This document shows positions 26,396 to 33,713 of a stretch of 63,519 nt of DNA, in pieces. Numbering within the stretch: position 1 is the first letter of the stretch; every line of letters begins with the position of its first letter. The position numbers and the translations under genes are program-made. A model generated the notes under the pieces. That model did not search any database and was not told the DNA's origin. It saw nothing but the letters and a program-made list of their open reading frames with translations. The DNA lies in assembly GCA_002457555.1 (NCBI GenBank), contig NTJQ01000008.1, positions 1-63,519 of the forward strand, given 5' to 3'. The stretch is from Marine Group II euryarchaeote MED-G37. Its GTDB lineage: Archaea; Thermoplasmatota; Poseidoniia; Poseidoniales; Thalassarchaeaceae.

Positions 26396-28768
26396 CTATC
26401 TCTTTCGGTATGGTTTACGAATACGACCAGGTCCTAATTGTAATGCTGCTATTGAAATAGCAATTAATCCAATTGACGCGATAATAATTGCAGGACCTCT
26501 GTCTATGGAATCATCACCATTGCCTTTATCTCGACCTTCTGATTCAACTAAAATTAGTATCTCATTGTTCATCTCATTCGATTCTTCTATTGAAGCTGTG
26601 CCATCTACCAAACCTCTAATTCCTATTTCCCCCGAGGTGATAATCTGTGTATCACATGTGGCAATCGATAAGCCTCCGGGAGCTACACTTTCGACGATAG
26701 TTGAGCCTACTAACATACCATCAACCCAGCATCTAACATCTACAGTATTTGCAACACCTCTCCCTTCATTTCGAACGTATATCTTGAGTTGGACTACATC
26801 GCCTTCTTCAACGGTGTCTACGACAATATTACCTTTCCAAATTTCTAAATTTTCTATCTTTAAGTCTGGTTGAGCTGTAACAATTATTTCCAAATCTTGC
26901 ACTTCTGTGTATGTTCCATCACTAATCGTGATTTCGACAATATGAGTCCCTGGCTCTACAGGAGTTAAAATTAAATCTCCAGAAGAATCGACATTAGCCC
27001 AAGACCTAGAGGTAGAAATTGATAACTCAGAGGAATCGGGGTCACTGATTTCAATATCAATTACTTTACTTTCTCCAAGATTGATATAGGTTAATACAGG
27101 TAATCCCTCTATTCTTGGAGGGTCCTCAACTTCAAGCACGTTTACGCTGAATCTTCCATCCCATGTATTGCCCGATTCATCGATAACTTCCACATTTACC
27201 CACGCTTCACCGCTCGCATCTGTCTGAGGTTGAATCCGAATGTCTCCAGATAATGCCGATACAGAAAGAAGTTCAGTATCATCTGTCCAAGCCCTCACTT
27301 CAAGATCCTGCCAATATGTGAGATCATCTTCACACCTGCTTGCCATTGCTATTAGTATCCCTCCTTCATCTTCAATCAATTCTTGACGAGAAGGAGAGGA
27401 ACAGGTTACATCTCGATCCCAGACTAAATTATACCCTCCTTCGATTGAAATAGATTCTATGTGTACCACTGTTGTTTCTGCGATTCCGTTTGAAGACCAT
27501 TGGAATCTTGAAGCAATACCAAACTCCAATTCGCTTCCATCAACAGGTAATGCATAGCCAATAGGGACCTCAAAGGAAAATGTATCAACTTCAACCTGTA
27601 CCTCATTGAGAAGTTGGTTACCAATTGCAAATCTAATAGTACTATATTCCTGAACTAAGCCTTGAACTGAACCAGCAATTGAACCAACTACGACTAGTTT
27701 CGGATCATTGACATCAATCCTAGCAGAACTAATGCAACCCTCAAAAATAGTGATTCTGACAGAATTTGTTTCATCTCTATGTTGAAGTAAATCTCCATTA
27801 GAATAGGTTTCATAATGCTCCATAGATGCTTGACCTTGGCTCATTGCCTCAATTGTATAATTTCCCTCGCCAAACACATGGATTCTTCCTAATTCTTGGT
27901 CGTAAGGAACTTCAACATCGAAAGTCCAAAACCCCTGTGTACCTTCTTCTGGAGTCAGACCACAGCTTTCAGTTACTAATCCTGAGATTTGGCCATCGTA
28001 AGGTCCAAAGTCGAGTACGGGCATATTTTGTTCTGAAATTTGATGAATGGCTTTTACAGTTTCAAATGAATACCATGGTTGATGATATTTTACTCGAATC
28101 CCTACTGCATCTACTCTGATTTCAGAATCGTCTGGAGCTCCGTCTGAAACATAATCTACGGTCAAAGATGCATCTTCCAAATCACCCCAATTCCAATCTT
28201 GTAAATCGACTATATTTTCCACCAATGGAGTCGTCATTCGATTAACAGGACCAAACGTCCTCGCAATGGTTTTGACTAATTTCTCCGGGCCATTTGCCTC
28301 TATTGTGATACGTATTTCATCCGAAGGGAGTGAATCTGGTATTGAGATGTGTAGAACTATTGAAACATTGGCTATGACTAGGCTTTCCAGACCGCTGAAT
28401 GAATAACCGGTCAGGGTGATATCTGGGCCTGTTGACCACGTATAGGAACCATCCGGATTTCCTAATGAAAAGTTTGAATCTGTGGGGCTATAGGTGGCCC
28501 AAGCGGTGTAAGTTTCGAAATTATCTGGCCGATTGTGAGTAAATGACAACTCCCCATCAGCTATCATACCGACACTATGGTCCGCTGGATCATCGGAAAA
28601 GGCAGCTTTAGTGGAAATACTCCAATCATTAGGGTCATCAAAAGAACCGGCTTCCAACAACTCAATTCTTTGGGATTCGATAACCGTGTCTCCTGCGGCC
28701 ATAGGGGCTAGAATTGCAATTAAAGCAAGGGTGGTCAAACCCAAACTCAGACCGACGCCCCGACCCAT
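26396..28768 (-). CDS. Secreted beta-domain protein with C-terminal membrane anchor
   Basis: A 790-residue protein with an N-terminal signal peptide (LSLGLTTLALIAILAPMAAG, cleavage near residue 26). The ectodomain contains a jelly-roll-like part and cadherin/Ig-like segments near residues 560-640 (DPDSSELSISTSRSWANVDS). A CARDB-type domain sits near 650-745 (VEEGDVVQLKIYVRNEGRG). One membrane helix (AIIIASIGLIAISIAALQL) ends in a short basic tail, RKPYRKR. Unlike the other anchored giants here, the cytoplasmic tail is basic. Paired Cys are present in the ectodomain. The start is ATG 28768 (a TTG one codon earlier also opens the frame). The gene lies next to tRNA-His in divergent orientation. 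Function unknown. Confidence 0.8.
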   Translation of the reverse strand: MGRGVGLSLGLTTLALIAILAPMAAGDTVIESQRIELLEAGSFDDPNDWSISTKAAFSDDPADHSVGMIADGELSFTHNRPDNFETYTAWATYSPTDSNFSLGNPDGSYTWSTGPDITLTGYSFSGLESLVIANVSIVLHISIPDSLPSDEIRITIEANGPEKLVKTIARTFGPVNRMTTPLVENIVDLQDWNWGDLEDASLTVDYVSDGAPDDSEIRVDAVGIRVKYHQPWYSFETVKAIHQISEQNMPVLDFGPYDGQISGLVTESCGLTPEEGTQGFWTFDVEVPYDQELGRIHVFGEGNYTIEAMSQGQASMEHYETYSNGDLLQHRDETNSVRITIFEGCISSARIDVNDPKLVVVGSIAGSVQGLVQEYSTIRFAIGNQLLNEVQVEVDTFSFEVPIGYALPVDGSELEFGIASRFQWSSNGIAETTVVHIESISIEGGYNLVWDRDVTCSSPSRQELIEDEGGILIAMASRCEDDLTYWQDLEVRAWTDDTELLSVSALSGDIRIQPQTDASGEAWVNVEVIDESGNTWDGRFSVNVLEVEDPPRIEGLPVLTYINLGESKVIDIEISDPDSSELSISTSRSWANVDSSGDLILTPVEPGTHIVEITISDGTYTEVQDLEIIVTAQPDLKIENLEIWKGNIVVDTVEEGDVVQLKIYVRNEGRGVANTVDVRCWVDGMLVGSTIVESVAPGGLSIATCDTQIITSGEIGIRGLVDGTASIEESNEMNNEILILVESEGRDKGNGDDSIDRGPAIIIASIGLIAISIAALQLGPGRIRKPYRKR

Positions 28769-28875
28769 CAATTAGTAACGGTAGAGAACGACGCTTCAAT
28801 CCGTTGGTCTCTAGAGTCTGGGTCGCTCCACGCGGAACTCTTGAAATATGGTCTGCCGCTCGAATGGCTACATAC

Positions 28876-28951
28876 GGCTGTGGTAGTGTAGCGGTTAGCA
28901 CGGTGGGTTGTGGTCCCGCCGGCCCGGGTTCAAGTCCCGGCCACGGCCCCA
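28876..28951 (+). tRNA. tRNA-His (anticodon GTG)
   Basis: A complete cloverleaf with an eight-pair acceptor, GGCTGTGG with CCACGGCC, where the extra 5' G pairs with C73 as is typical of tRNA-His. The anticodon arm GTGGG-TTGTGGT-CCCGC gives GTG. The T arm contains GGTTCAAGTCC. CCA is encoded at 28949-28951. Confidence 0.96.
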
Positions 28952-28985
28952 TAAATTACTCTCAGGGTCTGTGGTGTAATCTCGT

Positions 28986-29624
28986 TTAGGACCCAAAATG
29001 GTCATCTGAAATTGAGTGACCCATTCTTTCGACCTTCGTAGAAAGGTAATCTCGATTATCTTGGTTTATCCCTGCGACGAGTGGCATTCTTTCAACTACC
29101 TCAACTTTGAGATTTTGTAATTGATTTACTTTATCTGGATTATTCGTTAATAGACAGACTCTTTCTACTCCGACTGCGGCTAGTATCTTTGCAGCAATCC
29201 GATAATCTCTAGCATCAGCCGGATGACCTAGCAGTAAATTAGCATCCAATGTATCAGCTCCTTTATCTTGTAAGTTGTAAGCCTGAATTTTAGCATGTAG
29301 GCCAATACCTCTCCCTTCTTGTCGAAGATACACCAAACAACCCCAACCGATTTCATTGATACGCTGCAAAGCGGTATCAAGTTGTGGCCCACAGTCACAA
29401 CGGAGACTTCCAAATGCATCACCAGTTAGACACTCTGAGTGAACCCTAACCAAAACCGCGTCTGGACCACTCATATCCCCAAGCGTCAAGGCGACATGAT
29501 CGAGTCCTGTGGTGTCTTCGTGGAATACACGAATTCGAAATTCACCATGTTCAGTTGGTAATTTGGCATCGGCAGGAACATCAAGCAATTCTTTGAGGTC
29601 TACAGGCCTATTTGGCACCGTCAT
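28986..29624 (-). CDS. ribA: GTP cyclohydrolase II
   Basis: RibA opens GTP to the diaminopyrimidine that starts riboflavin synthesis. The 212-residue protein shows the zinc site SECLTGDAFGSLRCDCG, the catalytic motif RQEGRGIGLHAKIQAYNLQD, DANLLLGHPADARDY, and LLTNNPDK near the C-terminus. All are signatures of the bacterial-type enzyme. There is no DHBP synthase domain, so it is a stand-alone RibA. I prefer ATG 29624; GTG 29633 is also possible. It is the last gene of a five-gene minus-strand run and converges on tRNA-His. Many archaea use a different enzyme (GTP cyclohydrolase III) for this step, so the bacterial type is worth noting. Confidence 0.93.
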   Translation of the reverse strand: MTVPNRPVDLKELLDVPADAKLPTEHGEFRIRVFHEDTTGLDHVALTLGDMSGPDAVLVRVHSECLTGDAFGSLRCDCGPQLDTALQRINEIGWGCLVYLRQEGRGIGLHAKIQAYNLQDKGADTLDANLLLGHPADARDYRIAAKILAAVGVERVCLLTNNPDKVNQLQNLKVEVVERMPLVAGINQDNRDYLSTKVERMGHSISDDHFGS

Positions 29625-29672
29625 TGATGCCACGACCTATTCAACCGTCAAGAACCCATCCGATTGGAATAT

Positions 29673-29909
29673 TCATTTCCTAATGAGAAATCTATACTCT
29701 CCAGATGCTTCTTGAACGTTGAGTAACTTCACTCCGATTCGGTCACAGAGAGTAGGCATATCATGAAGAGTTTCTGGGTCGTCTCCGAGGACTTCGAGAA
29801 GTTCTCCCTCTTGCATTTCACTAAGTGCCTTCCTAGTTTCATGAACAGGGACAGGGCAAAAGAATCCCAATAGGTCCAGACGCCGTTTTGGCGTCTCTGT
29901 TTGCTCCAT
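29673..29909 (-). CDS. TusA/SirA-family sulfur-transfer protein
   Basis: A 78-residue protein of the TusA (SirA, YedF, YeeD) family. The diagnostic N-terminal motif LDLLGFFCPVPVHETRKAL contains the CPxP sulfur-carrier cysteine (Cys18). The following strand ELLEVLGDDPETLHDMP fits the two-layer alpha/beta fold. Family members carry a persulfide for tRNA thiolation or other sulfur transfers. The acceptor here is unknown. It lies ten bases after the DEAD helicase stop and about 48 bases before ribA, within one operon. Confidence 0.88.
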   Translation of the reverse strand: MEQTETPKRRLDLLGFFCPVPVHETRKALSEMQEGELLEVLGDDPETLHDMPTLCDRIGVKLLNVQEASGEYRFLIRK

Positions 29910-29919
29910 AAATAGAACC

Positions 29920-31344
29920 TCAGAATTCCACTATTGATGGCTTTAATGAGACTCCCACAAATTCTCTTTTCTTGATGACATCAATGACATATGATGCCTT
30001 CTCAACATGGATTTGAATGGTTGAAGATGTATCATTCATTTGGATTTCACCTAATGCGATTTCTGGGATTCTAGCTTCACTTACGATCCAATCTGCTAAT
30101 GAACGCTTAGTTACAGTGGCACTACCAATGTCTAAAGACACGCTGACCATTCCAAACGGATCGGTTACCTCATCCCAATCCTCTCTCTTTCTTACCGGAT
30201 CTCTTTCTATTCCCTCCGGTAGTTGAGGGGCATCGACATATGGAATCTCTAAATTCCAAGTGTTTGCAATCTTGTCAAGAGCGCCTATATCTTGCTTTGA
30301 TACGAGCGACCATGCTTGCCCAAAGCGCCCCATTCTTCCAGTTCTACCAATTCTGTGTACGTAAGATTCAGTATCATCTGGTAAATCATAATTGACGACA
30401 TAGGTGATTCCGTCAACGTCAATTCCACGTGCAGCTACGTCGGTCGCGACCACAATCTTTGTTTTGCCTTCTTTGAGTGATTCGAGAATTTTTTCTCTCC
30501 GGTTTTGGGCTTTGTCTCCATGCATTCCAGTAGCCTTCATTCCGAATTTTCCTAACCTGTCTTCTAGTAACTCGACCATACGCTTTGTATTGGTAAAAAT
30601 TAGCATTTGATCATCTTCACTCATGTTTGCGATTAGTCTCCCAAGAACCCATAATTTGTTCGAACGACCAATTCTAACTGCGAATTGTTCTATTTCTGGA
30701 ACCTCTACTTCGAGGTCATCGCTCATCACATAAACAGGTTCATTCATGAATTCATCAGCAGCATCTAGAACCTCTTGAGGGAATGTTGCGCTAAACAGCA
30801 AGGTCTGTTGTCTTGCAGGCATTTGATCAAAGATCCAAAGCACGTCTGGGAAGAATCCCATATCCAGCATCCTATCTGCTTCATCTAAACAAAAATGAGA
30901 GATATCTGAGAGGTCCAAATGCCCTCGCTTAGACATATCAATAACGCGACCAGGAGTTCCAACAATTATGTCGGAACCAGATTGCAATTCTTTTGCTTGT
31001 TTTTCGATGTCGGTTCCGCCGTAAACAGTCTGTATTGATAGTCCGCTGTCTCCTTTTAACCAGGTCAACTCCTCTGCTACCTGAACTGCTAATTCTCTGG
31101 TTGGGCAGAGAATAATTGCTTGAGGTTCCCCTGAAGGACTTGCTGCCTCGATAATTGGTATTCCAAAGGCTGCCGTTTTTCCACTTCCAGTACGCGCCTG
31201 ACCTACTACATCGCGACCTTGGCGAGCAACTGGAATTGACTGAACTTGGATTTCAGTTGGATTTTTCCAACCTTTGCTGGATATTGCATCAGCGACTGCT
31301 GAATCAAGATTCCAGTCAGAAAATGCCTTATCGGCTGGGCTCAT
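29920..31344 (-). CDS. DEAD-box RNA helicase
   Basis: A 474-residue ATP-dependent RNA helicase. Motifs in order: Q motif (PTEIQVQSIP), I ARTGSGKT, Ia PTRELA, Ib TPGR, II DEAD, III SAT, and in the second RecA domain TDVAARGIDV and HRIGRTGR. The C-terminal 95 residues (after about 375) form a separate region with strands such as MVSVSLDIGSATVTK. This resembles, but is not clearly, the RNA-binding domain of DbpA-type helicases. ATG at 31344 follows GAGGCGAT, which overlaps the stop of the preceding gene. The neighbouring small basic protein may be a cofactor. Role is probably rRNA or mRNA remodelling. Confidence 0.92.
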   Translation of the reverse strand: MSPADKAFSDWNLDSAVADAISSKGWKNPTEIQVQSIPVARQGRDVVGQARTGSGKTAAFGIPIIEAASPSGEPQAIILCPTRELAVQVAEELTWLKGDSGLSIQTVYGGTDIEKQAKELQSGSDIIVGTPGRVIDMSKRGHLDLSDISHFCLDEADRMLDMGFFPDVLWIFDQMPARQQTLLFSATFPQEVLDAADEFMNEPVYVMSDDLEVEVPEIEQFAVRIGRSNKLWVLGRLIANMSEDDQMLIFTNTKRMVELLEDRLGKFGMKATGMHGDKAQNRREKILESLKEGKTKIVVATDVAARGIDVDGITYVVNYDLPDDTESYVHRIGRTGRMGRFGQAWSLVSKQDIGALDKIANTWNLEIPYVDAPQLPEGIERDPVRKREDWDEVTDPFGMVSVSLDIGSATVTKRSLADWIVSEARIPEIALGEIQMNDTSSTIQIHVEKASYVIDVIKKREFVGVSLKPSIVEF

Positions 31345-31353
31345 TTAATCGCC

Positions 31354-31638
31354 TCAGAAGGATTCAGAGTCGCTAATTTCCTTCTGAAGTTCTCCCATCC
31401 AGTACTTGCGGCAGTTCTCCTTAGTGAGAAACTGGTCCTTACTCGAGAAGCTGTGGTTGTAATGTCCCTTATCAGCACTCGAGAATTGTTCCTTACGCTT
31501 CTTGTGGTACTTCTGTAGCACGTGTTGGCGCATGTACTGGCGGAACTTTAGGGACTTGGTACGGTTAATCCCCTTCGGCGTCACGCCGTCCCAGAGTCGC
31601 TCGAATTGTTCGAGCTTCCCGTCAAAAGTCTCGCTCAT
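31354..31638 (-). CDS. Small basic protein, probably highly expressed, unknown function
   Basis: A 94-residue, Lys/Arg- and aromatic-rich protein, mostly helical by composition (KFRQYMRQHVLQKYHKKRKE). Codon choice is markedly different from neighbours: nearly all Lys codons are AAG, and CTC, TAC and CAG dominate. This pattern in the window is shared with Rpo11 and suggests high expression. ATG at 31638 follows GAGGAA. Its first bases overlap the end of the HEAT-repeat gene. There is no export signal, and only one Cys. The location immediately before a DEAD helicase and the basic, helical character suggest an RNA- or ribosome-associated protein. I do not recognise the family. Confidence 0.7.
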   Translation of the reverse strand: MSETFDGKLEQFERLWDGVTPKGINRTKSLKFRQYMRQHVLQKYHKKRKEQFSSADKGHYNHSFSSKDQFLTKENCRKYWMGELQKEISDSESF

Positions 31639-32926
31639 CTTGTTTCCTCGCGGCCCGCCGACCTGACTCTTGTTTATGACCTTCACGGCTGGACTCTAGC
31701 TCACCACTACGTGGTGGGAGGATATTATCTATAGATGAAATACCTTCTTTTGTAGCTATTTCTTCAGGAGTGGGCTTCAATTCATCAATTTCTGGCAATT
31801 GCATCTCCGAGAACTGCTCCGGAACCTTATCAAGGGGTGCAAGGGCTCGATTTTTCTCCTCTTCTGTTCCTTCCCAATCAACATCTCGGGAGAGCCTCTC
31901 CAGCTTAGTCCTAAGTTCCGGACGAGTTTCTTGCCGAAGTAATTCTGCGGCAACTTCTCGTAACTTATCTCCGGTCAAGATAATTGATAATTGACCGATA
32001 CAAGCTTTGCGAAGATCAGGATCTCTATCTCTGGCACCCTCTTGGATTAGTTGAGCGACCCTTGGACTTTCCATATCCAGCGTTTTCAATGTCTTAATCA
32101 CATTCTTTTTGACCCCAGAATCTTCGTCCAACATTGATGATTCGACTAGTATTGTAGCAACCCTAGATTCTACATTTGCGAGGGTTGGTAGGCATGCTGA
32201 AGCAGAACGTCTAACCTGTGCATCTTCATCCTGCAGAGACCAAGTGATTAGATCCCAACCTGTAGCGCCACCCTTGGAAGTAATTGTACGGAGAATTTTT
32301 GCACCTCTGCGACGCAAATCTACATCCTCTTCCCGAATTAATTCGTCTAGGTGAAGACACCCTGTTTCAACCCAATTTCGAGAAGTGTCTTTCAAAGTTG
32401 CAAAGGCATCGTTTCGATGTTGTTTAGTCTCGTGCCTTAACTCTCGTCTAAGTATTTCTTCACAACCCGAGGGGAATATCGGCGCTACCTTCCTCAGACA
32501 ATCTCTCGCGGCTTTTCTTACCTGCTCATTTTCTTCTAGTAATCTATCTGAAAGATAGATGAATAGGTCGTCATGTTTTTTGATAGCAAATGAAGGCATA
32601 GCAATTAGTCCAGCAATACGGATAACACCTTCATCGTCATCCAAAGCCTCACATAAGGCCCCATGAGCATCGGTAATCATTGCAGGAAGTACTCTATTTA
32701 GAGCTAGAATTCCATCTATACGCCTAGCCAAACCTCCACCCTCTGAACGAGGTATTTCTACCATCTTTACTTGACCGGATGCAAGCGTAACAATGTCTCT
32801 TCGGGGAATACGCTCCCACACACCAGATGGTGGTAAAGTCGACCGGATATCGACTTGCTTTTTAGCACGACGCTGATTGATTGGGCGGCCTGTTTTTGGG
32901 TCCCGAGCAATGTAATCGCGTGCCAT
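31622..32926 (-). CDS. HEAT-repeat protein
   Basis: A 434-residue protein built mainly of helical HEAT/armadillo-like repeats from about residue 70 to 345. Recurrent phrases are DDDEGVIRIAGLIAMPSFA, EENEQVRKAARDCLRKVA, EEDVDLRRRGAKILRTI, DEDAQVRRSASACLPTLA and DRDPDLRKACIGQLSIIL. Each has the typical D-x-x-V-R-x-x-A core. Such solenoids are protein-protein scaffolds. The C-terminal 80 residues are charged and probably disordered. The start is ATG at 32926 (MARDYIARD). The frame extends seven codons upstream with no better start. It opens a five-gene minus-strand operon and is divergent from the 33046 gene. Partners are unknown. Confidence 0.82.
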   Translation of the reverse strand: MARDYIARDPKTGRPINQRRAKKQVDIRSTLPPSGVWERIPRRDIVTLASGQVKMVEIPRSEGGGLARRIDGILALNRVLPAMITDAHGALCEALDDDEGVIRIAGLIAMPSFAIKKHDDLFIYLSDRLLEENEQVRKAARDCLRKVAPIFPSGCEEILRRELRHETKQHRNDAFATLKDTSRNWVETGCLHLDELIREEDVDLRRRGAKILRTITSKGGATGWDLITWSLQDEDAQVRRSASACLPTLANVESRVATILVESSMLDEDSGVKKNVIKTLKTLDMESPRVAQLIQEGARDRDPDLRKACIGQLSIILTGDKLREVAAELLRQETRPELRTKLERLSRDVDWEGTEEEKNRALAPLDKVPEQFSEMQLPEIDELKPTPEEIATKEGISSIDNILPPRSGELESSREGHKQESGRRAARKQDERDF

Positions 32927-33045
32927 ATCGAAGGGGCCCCAGAGCACCGTGCTTCTTCAACCAAATGATTACAGGTTCTCAAAACCGACTAAGCTCAATC
33001 GGGTAAGACTCAAGCGATATAACTGCCCGAAGGCGGAAGAGGAGC

Positions 33046-33705
33046 ATGAGTGAGCAGAGCGATATCTCTCGCATACTCTTCACCATTTTTGATGGAATAG
33101 AAACACTAGGGATTCAAAAAGCGGATGTAGTTCGTCTCTGGTCTCTAGAGATGCAGTGGTTTTCTCCTGAAGAATCAGAGAGAGTCATAAATGCACTTAC
33201 AGAAGCGGGTTGGATATTACAGGAGGAGGGGACTTTGCATCTAATTGAGGGAGTCAAATTAGAGATCCCGTCTTTGGGTTGGAGGCCAATGACCCGAAGG
33301 ATGTTATCGCCTCCAAGGTGTAACCTTTCAGTAAGTGAAGAAAAACCAAGCACAGATTCTAAATTTTCTCAACCAAGAGTTAGTTCGCGAGAAGAAAACC
33401 ACACCCATTCAATAACAAAAGAAAGTTACTCACACCCGAAAGTCAGGAAATCGACTCACGAAACATCCTTACAATCTCCTAAATCATTCAATCCAGTAGA
33501 TCGAGCCGAGGGTAGTATTCCAACTTTAATCGAATTAATCGCATCGCAGTCTGGTTTAGATAACAAGGAAGTAGTTAGGCGCGCTCAACGAAAAAGAAGA
33601 GCATTGGGTCCAGTTACCCTTTGGATGGCTCTAGCCCTTGTTGCTAGAGAACAGGGTTTGGATATGCAAAGGGTTTCCTCAGCCATTGATAAAGCCGCAG
33701 AATGA
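33046..33705 (+). CDS. DUF2240-like archaeal protein
   Basis: A 219-residue protein with a folded N-terminal part (residues 1-85), a Ser/His-rich linker (about 90-150) and a C-terminal helical domain (about 160-219). The N-terminal layout, with WFSPEESERVINALTEAGWI, and the C-terminal LIELIASQSGLDNKEVVRRAQRKR-type helix followed by TLWMALALVAREQGLDM resemble the archaeal DUF2240 family. Those proteins are small winged-helix-like and uncharacterised. The match is by memory of the family pattern and is moderate. It has no membrane segment. It converges on the RND exporter gene with nine bases between stops. Confidence 0.6.
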   Translation: MSEQSDISRILFTIFDGIETLGIQKADVVRLWSLEMQWFSPEESERVINALTEAGWILQEEGTLHLIEGVKLEIPSLGWRPMTRRMLSPPRCNLSVSEEKPSTDSKFSQPRVSSREENHTHSITKESYSHPKVRKSTHETSLQSPKSFNPVDRAEGSIPTLIELIASQSGLDNKEVVRRAQRKRRALGPVTLWMALALVAREQGLDMQRVSSAIDKAAE

Positions 33706-33713
33706 AATGTTCC

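Noticed and set aside
26176-26400. Minus-strand frame open for about 78 codons, ending in a short peptide beginning MMKLKVRIETDEW
   Set aside because: No start codon occurs until the last 22 codons, there is no ribosome-binding site, and the upstream part has atypical codons. Kept only as a remote possibility.
32933-32940. GGGGCCCC palindrome just upstream of the HEAT-repeat gene
   Set aside because: Only eight bases, with no second copy or clear promoter relation; likely chance.
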